Assembly (NCBI GenBank): GCA_038532735.1
Contig: JBCBAC010000005.1
Coordinates: 1-64,000, forward strand
DNA length: 64,000 nucleotides
From: JAHTBL01 sp038532735
GTDB taxonomy: Bacteria > Pseudomonadota > Alphaproteobacteria > Rhodobacterales > Rhodobacteraceae
Direction: 5' to 3'
Shown here: piece by piece, positions 42,236 to 51,723 of the stretch
Layout of the letters: every line of letters starts with the position of its first letter
Position numbering within the stretch: position 1 is the first letter of the stretch
Program-made: the position numbers and the translations under genes
Notes under the pieces: model-generated
Databases searched by the model: none
What the model saw: only the letters and a program-made list of their open reading frames with translations
Told to the model about the DNA's origin: nothing

Positions 42236-45200
42236 CCGGCGTCGTCGCATGGGCCGCCAATCGCGCGCGGATGGTGCTGGCCTTTATCGCGCTTTCCATT
42301 CTGGTGGGCGGCTTTGCCTATGTCGGGCTGCCCAAGGAAGGTGAGCCTGACATCGAAATTCCCGCCCTTTTCGTTTCGGTCCCCTTTCCCGGCATCTCGG
42401 CCGAGGACTCCGAAACCCTGCTCGTCAAACCGATGGAGACGGAGCTTGCCGATCTAGACGGGCTGAAAACCATGTCCGGCACCGCCGCCGAAGGCTACGC
42501 GGGTGTGGCGCTTGAATTCGAGTTTGGCTGGGACAAGACCAAGATCATGGCCGATGTGCGCGATGCCATGTCCAAGGCCGAGGCGGATTTTCCCGTCGGC
42601 GCTGAGCAATATTCGATAAACGAGATCAATTTCTCGGAGTTCCCGATCATTATCGTGAACCTGACGGGCGACGTGCCCGAACGCACGCTGGTGCGCGTGG
42701 CCAAGGACCTGCAGGATCGCCTTGAAGGGCTGGAGCCCATCCTCGAGGCAGGCCTCGCCGGTCAGCGCGATGAGATGCTTGAGGTCGTCATCGACCCGCT
42801 CAAGCTGGAAGCCTACAATGTCACCGCAGGTGAGCTGATCAATGTGGTCTCCAACAACAACCAGCTGATCGCCGCAGGTGAGGTCGAAACCGGAAGCGGT
42901 GCGTTTGCGGTCAAGATCCCATCGTCCTTCGATGAGGCGCGGGACGTCTATGACCTGCCCGTCAAGACCAACGGCGACCGCGTGATCACGCTGGGCGATC
43001 TGGCCACGATCAATCTGACCTTTGAAGACCGCGCGGGCACCGCCCGCTTCAACGGCGTGAATACGGTCGCGCTTCAGGTCGTGAAGCGCAAAGGCTTCAA
43101 CCTGATCGACACCGCCACGCTGGTCAAAGCCGAGGTCGAGCTGGAACGTCAAAGCTGGCCAGACGAGTTGCAGACTGCCATTCAGGTCGGCACCTCCAAC
43201 GATATGTCGCGGCAGGTGGCCTCCATGGTAAGCCAGCTTGAAGGCTCTGTCCTGACGGCCATTGCGCTTGTGATGATCGTCGTGCTGGCCTCGCTCGGCT
43301 CGCGGTCTGCCCTGCTCGTGGGGTTCGCGATCCCGACCTCGTTCCTGCTGTGCTTTGCCTTCCTCGCCGTCATGGGCGTGTCGATCTCCAACATCGTGAT
43401 GTTCGGCCTGATCCTCGCCGTGGGGATGCTGGTCGACGGCGCCATTGTGGTTGTCGAATATGCTGACCGGCGCATCAAGGAAGGCTCCGGCCCCATGGCC
43501 GCCTATGTCGAGGCTGCCCAGCGCATGTTCTGGCCCATCGTCAGCTCGACCGCGACGACGCTTTGCGCCTTCCTGCCAATGCTTTTCTGGCCCGGTGTCC
43601 CGGGCGAGTTCATGGGCATGCTGCCCGTGACGCTGATCTTCGTTCTGTCCGCGTCGCTCGTCGTTGCGCTGATCTATCTACCGGTCATGGGCGGGGTCAC
43701 CGGCCGCATCTCGCGCATAATCGGGCGCGCCTCGGACGGGCTGCGCAGCTATAACTGGTTTGTGCGGGCGGCCTTGCTGCTGCCGGTTCTGGCGCTGGTC
43801 TTTGCCGGCGCGATGCAGCTCTTGAACCCCGCATACCTCCTAGGCCCGAACGCAGGCGTTCTGGGCACCCTTCTTGGTGTTGCGATGTTCCTGATCGGCG
43901 CGATCAACCTGTCCATCGTGATGGGCGCAATCGAGTGGCGCCGCGCACCGCGCAAGATAAAAGCAGGTCACAAACGCACAGGCTTTGGCCGCTTCATCAA
44001 GCTGATTGCGGGCAACCCGATCATGCCGATCATCTCTATCGGTTTGATTGGTGCGTTTGTTGTCAGCGTCTTCATCACCTTCACCCAGAACAACAACGGC
44101 GTCGAATTCTTCGTCGAATCCGAACCGGAACAGGCCATCGCTTATGTCCGCGCCCGCGGGAACCTGTCGCTTGAGGAAAAAGACGCACTGCTGCGCCAGG
44201 CAGAGGATATCGTCAAAGCGCATCCGGGCGTCGTGAATACCTTCGCCTTTGCCGGTGAAGGGGGTCTGAACACGGATGCGTCTGGCGCCGCGATCCCGCG
44301 CGATACGGTCGGACAAATCCAGTTCGAAACGATCCCTTGGGAAGACCGCGCCGATGATCCGTCGCTCGACGGCAATGTGGTGATTGACGAGCTGGCCGTG
44401 CAACTGGCCACGATCCCCGGCATCCAGACCGAAATCTCGGAACTGGCTCAAGGCCCCGCTTCAGGTAAGCCGGTGCACCTGCGCCTCAAGGGCGACGATC
44501 TGAACGCGCTTTCGGAGACCGCTTTGAAAGTCCGCGCGCAGTTTGAACAAACCGAAGGGCTGACCCTTGTCGAAGACAGCCTGCCGCTGCCGGGCATCGA
44601 CTGGCAGATCGACGTGGATGTCGAAAAAGCAGGGCGCTACGGCGCGGATGTGCTGACGGTTGGTGCCATGGTTCAGCTGGTAACACGCGGCGTGCTGCTC
44701 GACACGATGCGGGTGGACAGCTCTGACGAAGAGATCGAGATCCGCGTGCGCCTCCCGGAACAGGACCGCGTGCTTTCGACACTCGACAACCTCAAGGTTC
44801 GCACCTCTGACGGTTTGGTGCCGCTGTCGAACTTCATCACCCGTCAGCCCGTGGCGAAGCTATCGCAGATCGACCGTGTCGACCAGCAGCGCTATTACGA
44901 CGTGAAAGCCGACGTGCTGCCCAACCTGACCAATGACGACGGCGCGCCAATCACTCCAAGCGAGCGGATCGGCGTTCTGAACACCTGGCTTGCCGAAAGC
45001 GATGTGCTGCCAGATGGCGTCAGCTTTGAATGGACCGGCGACCAGGAAGAGCAGGAAGAAAGCGGCCAGTTCCTGATCAGCGCCTTTGCAGGCGCCTTAG
45101 GATTGATGTTCATCATCCTGCTGGCGCAGTTCAACAGCTTCTATAATGCCGTGCTCGTGCTGCTCGCCGTGGTTCTCTCCACCACAGGCGTGCTGATCGG

Positions 45201-45765
45201 CATGTTGGTCATGGATCAACCCTTCTCGATCATCATGACGGGTACAGGCATCGTGGCGCTTGCGGGGATCGTCGTGAACAACAACATTGTTCTAATCGAC
45301 ACCTACCAGGAGTATTCCCGCTACATGCCGCGGATCGAGGCCATCGTGCGCACTGCCGAGGCGCGGATCCGTCCGGTGCTTCTGACGACGATCACCACGA
45401 TGGCCGGTCTTGCGCCGATGATGTTCGGCCTGAGCCTTGATTTCATCGGCGGCGGTTATTCCATCGACAGCCCAACCGCCCTTTGGTGGAAGCAGCTTGC
45501 GACTGCCGTAGTCTTTGGCCTTGGCATCGCGACCGTGCTGACGCTGGTCTTCACGCCGTCGATGCTGGCCCTGCGGGTCTGGGTGACAACCTATATTGGC
45601 TGGCTTGCGCAATTGCTGGCGAAGATGTCGATGGGCAAATCCAGCCGCGCGGCACAGGATTGGGCACTTGCGCGCGAGGCGCGCCGGGTCAAAGCGCCGG
45701 AAATCCTTTGGGATGATCCCGATGGGCCGCAACCCGCGATCGCCCCGCTCAAAGCGGCGGAGTAA
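42232..45765 (+). CDS. RND efflux pump permease (AcrB/HAE-1 family)
   Basis: 1177 residues, about 130 longer than AcrB, with an extra stretch near residues 490-600 including two more hydrophobic segments. Typical parts are LPKEGEPDIEIPALFVSVPFPGIS at the start, VGMLVDGAIVVVEYADRRIKEGSG (TM4 region with acidic residues of the proton relay) and ALAGIVVNNNIVLIDTYQEY. It exports unknown toxic compounds. No TolC-like channel gene is nearby, so a shared channel is expected. Confidence 0.94.
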   Translation: MTGVVAWAANRARMVLAFIALSILVGGFAYVGLPKEGEPDIEIPALFVSVPFPGISAEDSETLLVKPMETELADLDGLKTMSGTAAEGYAGVALEFEFGWDKTKIMADVRDAMSKAEADFPVGAEQYSINEINFSEFPIIIVNLTGDVPERTLVRVAKDLQDRLEGLEPILEAGLAGQRDEMLEVVIDPLKLEAYNVTAGELINVVSNNNQLIAAGEVETGSGAFAVKIPSSFDEARDVYDLPVKTNGDRVITLGDLATINLTFEDRAGTARFNGVNTVALQVVKRKGFNLIDTATLVKAEVELERQSWPDELQTAIQVGTSNDMSRQVASMVSQLEGSVLTAIALVMIVVLASLGSRSALLVGFAIPTSFLLCFAFLAVMGVSISNIVMFGLILAVGMLVDGAIVVVEYADRRIKEGSGPMAAYVEAAQRMFWPIVSSTATTLCAFLPMLFWPGVPGEFMGMLPVTLIFVLSASLVVALIYLPVMGGVTGRISRIIGRASDGLRSYNWFVRAALLLPVLALVFAGAMQLLNPAYLLGPNAGVLGTLLGVAMFLIGAINLSIVMGAIEWRRAPRKIKAGHKRTGFGRFIKLIAGNPIMPIISIGLIGAFVVSVFITFTQNNNGVEFFVESEPEQAIAYVRARGNLSLEEKDALLRQAEDIVKAHPGVVNTFAFAGEGGLNTDASGAAIPRDTVGQIQFETIPWEDRADDPSLDGNVVIDELAVQLATIPGIQTEISELAQGPASGKPVHLRLKGDDLNALSETALKVRAQFEQTEGLTLVEDSLPLPGIDWQIDVDVEKAGRYGADVLTVGAMVQLVTRGVLLDTMRVDSSDEEIEIRVRLPEQDRVLSTLDNLKVRTSDGLVPLSNFITRQPVAKLSQIDRVDQQRYYDVKADVLPNLTNDDGAPITPSERIGVLNTWLAESDVLPDGVSFEWTGDQEEQEESGQFLISAFAGALGLMFIILLAQFNSFYNAVLVLLAVVLSTTGVLIGMLVMDQPFSIIMTGTGIVALAGIVVNNNIVLIDTYQEYSRYMPRIEAIVRTAEARIRPVLLTTITTMAGLAPMMFGLSLDFIGGGYSIDSPTALWWKQLATAVVFGLGIATVLTLVFTPSMLALRVWVTTYIGWLAQLLAKMSMGKSSRAAQDWALAREARRVKAPEILWDDPDGPQPAIAPLKAAE

Positions 45766-45857
45766 CGCCAAGGGGCAGCCCGTCACGCGCTTGTGACGGG
45801 CTGACTTGATCCGCATCGGTCATAGTGAACGCCTGACTAATCAGGAGAGACCTTTCC

Positions 45858-46313
45858 ATGACTTTGCGTTCCCTCATCAGCGCCCTTGCGCTTTGTGCAG
45901 CGGCCCCGGCTGCGTTTGCGGCCGATCTTGTATCCAAACCAAGCCCGCATTCCGTGGCCATGACAATTGATCGGCTGGAGGCCGCCGTCGGCAATGCAGG
46001 GGCCACTGTCTTTGCGCGTGTGGATCACGCGAAAGGCGCGGAAAGCGTTGGATCAGAGCTGGCGCCTGCGCAGATGCTGATGTTCGGCAATCCCAAGCTG
46101 GGCACACCCGCCATGCAGGCCGCGATCACCGCCGGGCTTGATCTGCCCTTGCGCGTGCTGGCCTATGAGGATGCGGACGGTCAGGTGCAGGTGGTCTATC
46201 ACGACCCCGCAGGTTTGGCCGAGACCCACGGCGTCCCTGCAGATGCGGAAGTGATCAAGATGATGACCGGCGCATTGGGCAAGTTGACGGATGCCGCTGT
46301 CGCCACTGAATAA
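45858..46313 (+). CDS. Secreted DUF302 protein
   Basis: 151 residues. A signal peptide (ISALALCAAAPAAFA) precedes the DUF302 domain, with SVAMTIDRLEAAVGNAGATVFARVDH, PAQMLMFGNPKLGTPAMQA and LPLRVLAYEDADGQVQVVYHDP. The fold is TBP-like; the function is unknown, often beside metal or stress genes. It follows the RND permease by 92 bases with its own ribosome site (AGGAGAG). Confidence 0.92.
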   Translation: MTLRSLISALALCAAAPAAFAADLVSKPSPHSVAMTIDRLEAAVGNAGATVFARVDHAKGAESVGSELAPAQMLMFGNPKLGTPAMQAAITAGLDLPLRVLAYEDADGQVQVVYHDPAGLAETHGVPADAEVIKMMTGALGKLTDAAVATE

Positions 46314-46342
46314 CGACAGCATGCCATGGAGGGTCGCCCGCA

Positions 46343-46379
46343 CGCCTTCGGCGAGGATATTTGAGCAAAGATGAAACCA
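46343..46379 (+). repeat. Interspersed intergenic repeat, copy 5
   Basis: It begins CGCCTTCGGCGAGGATATTT and ends in AGCAAAGATGAAACCA. The first part can fold into a small hairpin (GCCTTCGGC). It lies between convergent DUF302 and ABC exporter genes. Confidence 0.6.
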
Positions 46380-46407
46380 AAGGGGCCGCGTTAACCTTAA
46401 TGGAGGG

Positions 46408-48222
46408 TTACGCGGCCTCTTCGCGAGACTGACGCGCCCACATACGGGCGTAGCGTCCATTTTTCGCCAGCAGCGCTGCATGGGTGCCTTCCTCGACCAC
46501 GCGGCCCTCTTCCAGCACATAGATGCGGTCAGCGCTTACGACGGTCGATAGCCTATGCGCGATGACCAAAACGCTCCGTCCCTCGCCCATCCGGTCCAGC
46601 GCGTCCTGAATGTCGCGTTCTGTCTCGGTGTCGAGGGCCGAGGTCGCCTCGTCCAGCAGGATGATCGGCGGATCCTTGAGAAGCGTGCGCGCGATGCCAA
46701 CGCGCTGCTTTTCACCGCCCGAGAGTTTCAGCCCTCGCTCGCCGACGCGCGTGTCAAAGCCGTCGGGCAGGCTCACCACAAAATCGTAGATTTGGGCAGA
46801 GCGCGCAGCTTCGTCGATCTGCGCTTGGCTGGCGTCCGGGTTGCCGTAGGCGATGTTGTAACCAATCGTGTCGTTAAACAGTACCGTGTCCTGCGGCACC
46901 ACGCCGATGCTTTCCTGAACGCTTTGCAGCGTGACATCGCGCACGTCCTGACCGTCAATCGTCAGCGCCCCTTCGGTCACATCGTAGAACCGAAACAAGA
47001 GCCGCCCGATGGTGGATTTACCAGCGCCGGATGGCCCCACGATGGCGACGGTTTCCCCAGCGCCCACATGGATATCGACGCCTTTCAGGATCGGGCGGTT
47101 CGCCTCGTAGTGAAAATGGGCGTTCCGCAGCGTGACTTCGCCACGAGAGACCTGCAAGGCAGACGCGTCAGGCTTTTCGACCACCTCAGCGGAGCGGTCC
47201 AGAAGACCGAACATCTCGTCCATATCGACCAGCGATTGGCGCAATTGCCGGTAAATCCCACCCAAGAAGTTCAGCGGGCCAATCACTTGCAGCATGTAGG
47301 CATTGACCATGACGAAATCGCCAACCGTCAGGGTTCCGTTTTCGACACCAACAGCTGCCAGAACCATGACGCCGACCAGCCCCGCCGTAATTAGAAACGC
47401 CTGACCGAAATTCAGCGCGGCCATCGAATATGTCACCCGTAACGAACTGCTTTGAAACGTCCGAAGGGCAGCCTCATAACGCGCTTCCTCACGGCCAGAT
47501 GCCGCGAAGTATTTGACCGTCTCAAAGTTGAACAGGCTGTCCATCGCCTTTTGGTTCATATCCTTGTCGTTGTCGTTCATCTCGCGGCGCAGGCCGACCC
47601 GCCACTCGCTGACCACGAAGGTAAACACTACATAGGTCACGATCGTGATGCCCACGATGGCCACGAAACGCACATCAAAAACGCCCAGCAACACCCCGCA
47701 AATCAACACAAGTTCCAAGATGAGCGGCCCGGTGGAGAAGAGCGCCACGCTCAGCACCGTCTGAATGCCCGCGACCCCGCGATCAATGATCCGCGCCAAA
47801 GCGCCGGTTTGCCGGGACAGGTGATAGCGCAAAGACAAGCGGTGGATATGGGCGAAAACCTCAAGCGCGATACGGCGGGAGGCCCGTTCGGAGACTGGCG
47901 CGAAGATCACCAATCTGAGCTGTTGGAAGAGCGTCGACAAAAGGCGCGTCACACCATAGGCCAACGTCAACCCAACCGCCCCAAGGGTCAGCAAAGCGGT
48001 TGGGCTTTCAACCTCCCCGCTCAGCGTGTCGACGGCCAGTTTGAAGAGGTATGGGGTCGCCACAGCAATCAGCTTCGACAAGACCAAAGCCGCAATGGCG
48101 AAGACGACGCGCACGCGCATGGCAGGTGCATTCTTGGGCCAAAGATAAGGCACCACGCGGACCAGGATCGAAACCGCGCTGGCCCGCGCACTGTCGCGGG
48201 GGGCGGTTTGCGCATTTGACAT
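46408..48222 (-). CDS. Atm1-type ABC exporter (fused permease and ATPase)
   Basis: 604 residues from the ATG at 48222 (MSNAQTAPRD); an earlier in-frame start at 48267 is less likely. Six transmembrane helices (about 40-330) are followed by an ATPase domain: Walker A GPSGAGKSTIGRLLFRFYD, signature LKLSGGEKQRVGIARTLL and Walker B IILLDEATSALDTETERD. The sequence FNFETVKYFAASGREEARY is a hallmark of the Atm1/HMT1 group, which exports glutathione-linked sulfur or metal conjugates and supports iron-sulfur or heavy-metal balance. It is a single gene. Confidence 0.92.
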   Translation of the reverse strand: MSNAQTAPRDSARASAVSILVRVVPYLWPKNAPAMRVRVVFAIAALVLSKLIAVATPYLFKLAVDTLSGEVESPTALLTLGAVGLTLAYGVTRLLSTLFQQLRLVIFAPVSERASRRIALEVFAHIHRLSLRYHLSRQTGALARIIDRGVAGIQTVLSVALFSTGPLILELVLICGVLLGVFDVRFVAIVGITIVTYVVFTFVVSEWRVGLRREMNDNDKDMNQKAMDSLFNFETVKYFAASGREEARYEAALRTFQSSSLRVTYSMAALNFGQAFLITAGLVGVMVLAAVGVENGTLTVGDFVMVNAYMLQVIGPLNFLGGIYRQLRQSLVDMDEMFGLLDRSAEVVEKPDASALQVSRGEVTLRNAHFHYEANRPILKGVDIHVGAGETVAIVGPSGAGKSTIGRLLFRFYDVTEGALTIDGQDVRDVTLQSVQESIGVVPQDTVLFNDTIGYNIAYGNPDASQAQIDEAARSAQIYDFVVSLPDGFDTRVGERGLKLSGGEKQRVGIARTLLKDPPIILLDEATSALDTETERDIQDALDRMGEGRSVLVIAHRLSTVVSADRIYVLEEGRVVEEGTHAALLAKNGRYARMWARQSREEAA

Positions 48223-48291
48223 GTCGCGATTTCTCAAGGCTGGCTCCGAAACTGGCTGGCCGCACATCCTAGGGCGCAGGGTCGGTTAAGA

Positions 48292-49335
48292 CTAGTCCGG
48301 AATGGTAAAGACCTGACCGGGGTAGATCAGATCCGGGTCGCGGATGCGGTCGCGATTGGCTTCAAACACCCGCACGTAAAGCGCGCCGTCGCCATAGCGC
48401 TCGTCCGCAATCGCCCAAAGCGTGGCCCCGGGTTGTACTGTTCGGACAGCAAGTGCGGTGCCCGGTGCCGTCTCAATCTCGGACGCAACTGTCGCGCGGT
48501 CTTCGCGCCTGAAAGGTGTTTCGACACGCGACGCCACGCGGCCCTCGCTATCCAACTCATCGACACGCAACGTGTAAACGCCGGTATCCACCTTTGGCAA
48601 CGCGGTGCGCCATTGCCCGTCGGGCTCAACCGGTGCTGTCAACACTGGCGCATCATCGAGATAGATGCGCACGAAATCGGTGCTGGCGCGCCCACCCAGA
48701 GATACCTCTCCGGAAGGCGCATATGTGATCGTATCAAGGGCCACCGCATCGACGACTTCGGGGGGCGTATCGGGGGCCAGCCCCGGCTCGATCACCTCGA
48801 CGCCTTCGGCATCGGCCTTCAGGACCGGTTGGGTGGCGGGCGCCTCATCCTCAGCAACACGTTCTGGACGCGGGGCCAGCAATACCTCCTCGGCCGAGGT
48901 TAGACGGTCGGCCCCTTCCCCGCTGGAAAGGCTAAGGGCCTGCGGATCGGTGCTGGGATCCAGCTGTTGCAAGGTCGCAAAACGACCCGTTTGATCCACG
49001 ATGGCTCGCGCGATCACATCACCATTGAGCAGGATATCGACCGTTTCGCCAGGACTGCCCCGCCCGGCAATCACCGTAGCGCCGGTGGGCTCGACCCGCA
49101 CGACATCAAAGCTTGGAGCATTCGGGGTAGCCCCCTCCATATCGGTGTCTTGCGGCGCCGATGCATCTTCCGTCGTTAGAACGGCTTCAACTTCAGGCGT
49201 AGTGGCAGGTGATACGGCATCACCAGCAAGCTCAGGGGCCGGGCGCAAAAACAAGGCCACACCAATGGCCAACACCACCGCTGCCGCGCCGCTAGCCCAG
49301 AGCCATGTCTGCGATTGTCCCGTTTGTGATGCCAC
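48292..49335 (-). CDS. Membrane-anchored LysM-domain protein
   Basis: 347 residues: an N-terminal membrane helix (WLWASGAAAVVLAIGVALFL), an acidic linker, Ig-like stretches (PTGATVIAGRGSPGETVDILLNG and ATYAPSGEVSLGG-like parts), then a C-terminal LysM (about 298-347) from VQPGATLWAIADERYGDGAL to IYPGQVFTIPD. LysM binds peptidoglycan, so it probably tethers to the cell wall in the periplasm. It is divergent from the LOG-family gene. Confidence 0.88.
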   Translation of the reverse strand: MASQTGQSQTWLWASGAAAVVLAIGVALFLRPAPELAGDAVSPATTPEVEAVLTTEDASAPQDTDMEGATPNAPSFDVVRVEPTGATVIAGRGSPGETVDILLNGDVIARAIVDQTGRFATLQQLDPSTDPQALSLSSGEGADRLTSAEEVLLAPRPERVAEDEAPATQPVLKADAEGVEVIEPGLAPDTPPEVVDAVALDTITYAPSGEVSLGGRASTDFVRIYLDDAPVLTAPVEPDGQWRTALPKVDTGVYTLRVDELDSEGRVASRVETPFRREDRATVASEIETAPGTALAVRTVQPGATLWAIADERYGDGALYVRVFEANRDRIRDPDLIYPGQVFTIPD

Positions 49336-49418
49336 GCCTGCGCCTCCCCGGTCGCTTTGCTTGCCGGACTGTAGCCCCTCCGCTATCAGGGGTCAAAACC
49401 AACGAGTGAAAGCCCTTC

Positions 49419-49976
49419 ATGTCCGTAACGCCTTCATCTGTTTGTGTCTTTTGTGGCTCACGCAACGGCACTAACCCCGCCTACCTGCACGCCGCGCGCG
49501 AGGTTGGGGATATGCTGGCCGCAAATAGCTGGCGACTGGTCTACGGCGCAGGCGATGTGGGGCTCATGGGCGAGGTCGCGAATGCCACGCAAGCCGCGGG
49601 CGGAGAGACGTTTGGCGTCATCCCCGAGCATCTGCTCAGCTGGGAAGTTGGCAAACGCGATCTGACCCAATTCATCGTGACCGAGAACATGCACGAGCGC
49701 AAAAAGGTCATGTATATGAACTCCGACGCGATCATCGTGCTGCCGGGTGGTGCAGGATCGTTGGACGAGTATTTCGAGGTCGTCACTTGGCGCCAGCTGG
49801 GCCTGCACCAGAAACCTATTTTTCTTTTGAATACAGAAGGCTACTGGGACAAGCTCGTACAACTTATGGATCACGTGATCGACGAAGGCTTCGCCGAACC
49901 CAGCCTGCGCGACTTCACCCGCGTCTGTCAGACCCCGGCGGAGATTGAAGCCGCTTTGCGCACCGCCCTCTCCTGA
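49419..49976 (+). CDS. LOG family nucleotide phosphoribohydrolase (TIGR00730)
   Basis: 185 residues with a Rossmann-like fold. The start SVCVFCGSRNGTNPAY and the catalytic motif PGGAGSLDEYFEVVTWRQLG (form PGGxGSxDE) are typical of LONELY GUY-like enzymes, which release a base from nucleoside monophosphates; bacterial members act on AMP or make cytokinin-like bases. The end overlaps the convergent rarD gene by 49 bases. Confidence 0.92.
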   Translation: MSVTPSSVCVFCGSRNGTNPAYLHAAREVGDMLAANSWRLVYGAGDVGLMGEVANATQAAGGETFGVIPEHLLSWEVGKRDLTQFIVTENMHERKKVMYMNSDAIIVLPGGAGSLDEYFEVVTWRQLGLHQKPIFLLNTEGYWDKLVQLMDHVIDEGFAEPSLRDFTRVCQTPAEIEAALRTALS

Positions 49977-50842
49977 CGCAAAGCCGCGACCGAGTAGATC
50001 GCAAGCGCGCTCCAGATCAGGGGAAACGCGATGGCGTGGGCGGAAGTGAACGGCTCTGCAAAGACGATGACCGCGCAGAAGAACTGCAAACTGGGGTTCA
50101 GATACTGGATCACACCGACACTCGCCAAAGCAACGCGCCGTGCAGCATAGCTGAAAAGGATCAGCGGCCCCGCCGTCAAAACGCCTGAGAGCATCAGAAT
50201 GAGGCTATCAAAAAGGCTTGATCCAAAGACAGCCCCCGGTCGCGCCTCTGCAAAAAGCCCCAGATGCAACCCGAAGAGCCACGCCAAAGCCAGTGGTGCC
50301 AAAAGCAACACCTCACAAGTAACTGACACGACCGGCCCGACATCTAGTCGCTTTTTCAACACTCCGTAAAACCCGAACGTGACAGCCAAGATCAGCGAAA
50401 TCCACGGCACCGCGCCGATACCGACGCTCAGCACCAACACCGCGACGCAGGCCAGCGCCACAGCGACGCCCTGCCAGACGCCGAGCCTTTCCCGAAAGAC
50501 GATCATGCCCAGAAGAACAGCTACAAGCGGGAAGATGTAGTATCCCAGCGACGCCTCTACCGTGCGCCCGACCTGCACGGAAAAGATGAAGACGAACCAA
50601 TTGACCGAGATCATGATCGCGGCCAGCAGGATCACCCGCCAATGCCGCAACGCACCGCGCAATACGCCCAGCCGGCTTTGGACAGCCAGAACACAGGCGA
50701 AAAAGACCAGCGACCACAACGTGCGATGCGCCAACACTTCTCCGGGAGGCACATGAGCGATCAGCTTGTAGTAAAGCGGTGACAAGCCCCAAACGACGCA
50801 TGCGCCGATCATCGCTACGACCCCTTTGCCGGCCTCGCCCAT
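49928..50842 (-). CDS. rarD: EamA family transporter RarD
   Basis: 304 residues with ten hydrophobic helices (two EamA repeats). It begins MIGACVVWGLSPLYYKLIAHVPPGEVLAHR, split from the RarD signature TLWSLVFF, and contains SVNWFVFIFSVQVGRTVEASLGYYI-type sequence, strongly typical of RarD. Substrate not known (named after chloramphenicol sensitivity). The ending runs to KAASISAGV after the last helix and overlaps the LOG gene. Confidence 0.92.
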   Translation of the reverse strand: MGEAGKGVVAMIGACVVWGLSPLYYKLIAHVPPGEVLAHRTLWSLVFFACVLAVQSRLGVLRGALRHWRVILLAAIMISVNWFVFIFSVQVGRTVEASLGYYIFPLVAVLLGMIVFRERLGVWQGVAVALACVAVLVLSVGIGAVPWISLILAVTFGFYGVLKKRLDVGPVVSVTCEVLLLAPLALAWLFGLHLGLFAEARPGAVFGSSLFDSLILMLSGVLTAGPLILFSYAARRVALASVGVIQYLNPSLQFFCAVIVFAEPFTSAHAIAFPLIWSALAIYSVAALRQERAVRKAASISAGV

Positions 50843-50912
50843 TGCTCGCTGTCCTTGGTGTTTCGCAAGCCGACGCTACCTCACGCGACAGAGCATGAAC
50901 AGCAGCGAACCT

Positions 50913-50935
50913 CCTCTTCTTTTGTGCAAAAATGC
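50913..50935 (-). repeat. Interspersed intergenic repeat, copy 6
   Basis: On the minus strand GCATTTTTGCACAAAAGAAGAGG. It shares the ATTTTTG-CACAAAAGAAG core with the other copies and lies between the sodB terminator and rarD. Confidence 0.5.
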
Positions 50936-50947
50936 TCATTCCCCAAC

Positions 50948-50980
50948 AAAAAACGCGACGCCCCAAGGAAGGCATCGCGT
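50948..50980 (-). terminator. Rho-independent terminator of sodB
   Basis: Read on the minus strand: ACGCGATGCC, a short loop, GGCGTCGCGT (one G-T wobble), then a run of T. It lies about 43 bases downstream of the sodB stop. Confidence 0.85.
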
Positions 50981-51022
50981 CAAAGCTCGTAGATTTAAAA
51001 TGCGCGGAAGCGCACCTTTAGA

Positions 51023-51631
51023 TCAGGCGTTCGACAAACGCTCCGCCACGTTTTCCCAGTTCACAAGATTATCCAGGAAGTTCGTGAGGTAAGCCGGCCG
51101 CTTGTTGCGGAAATCAATGTAGTAAGAATGCTCCCACACATCGCAGCCCAGCAGTGCCGTCTGATCGAAACAGACCGGGTTCACACCGTTTTCCGTCTTG
51201 GTCACTTTCAGTGTGCCGTCGGTATCGACAACCAGCCAGGCCCAGCCCGACCCGAACTGACCCGCACCCGCGGCAGAGAACTGCGACTTGAACTCGTCGA
51301 CCGACCCGAACGCATCGGTGATGCGGCTTTCCAGCTCACCAGGCATCGCCGAAGAGCCAGGCCCCATCATCTCCCAGAACTGATTGTGGTTCCACAGCTG
51401 GCTGATGTTGTTGAAGATGCCGCTCTGAGCCACGGCAGACGCATCATAGGTGCCCTTGATGATCTCTTCCATCGACTTGTCGGCCCACTCGGTGCCCTCG
51501 ATCAGCTTGTTGCCGTTGTCGACATAAGCCTTGTGGTGCAGGTCGTGGTGATACTCCAGCGTCTCTTTCGACATGCCTTTCGCGGCAAGTGCGTCATGGG
51601 CATAGGGAAGATCAGGAAGTTCGAAAGCCAT
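51023..51631 (-). CDS. sodB: Superoxide dismutase, iron type
   Basis: 202 residues. The metal ligands are H28 (EYHHDLHHKAYV), H82 (WNHNQFWEMMGP), D164 and H168 (CDVWEHSYYIDF). Gln78 (ISQLWNH) supports the iron form as in E. coli SodB. It converts superoxide to hydrogen peroxide and oxygen in the cytoplasm. It lies 92 bases downstream of soxG on the same strand; since sarcosine oxidase releases H2O2, joint expression would be interesting but is not shown. Confidence 0.95.
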   Translation of the reverse strand: MAFELPDLPYAHDALAAKGMSKETLEYHHDLHHKAYVDNGNKLIEGTEWADKSMEEIIKGTYDASAVAQSGIFNNISQLWNHNQFWEMMGPGSSAMPGELESRITDAFGSVDEFKSQFSAAGAGQFGSGWAWLVVDTDGTLKVTKTENGVNPVCFDQTALLGCDVWEHSYYIDFRNKRPAYLTNFLDNLVNWENVAERLSNA

Positions 51632-51723
51632 AAGTGGGCCCCTCTATTTGCAAGCGATTACGTGGATCACATGTCGTGTGATGGGGACAAACGTCAAGCC
51701 CCGGCAGCGCGTTCCCACCAAAC

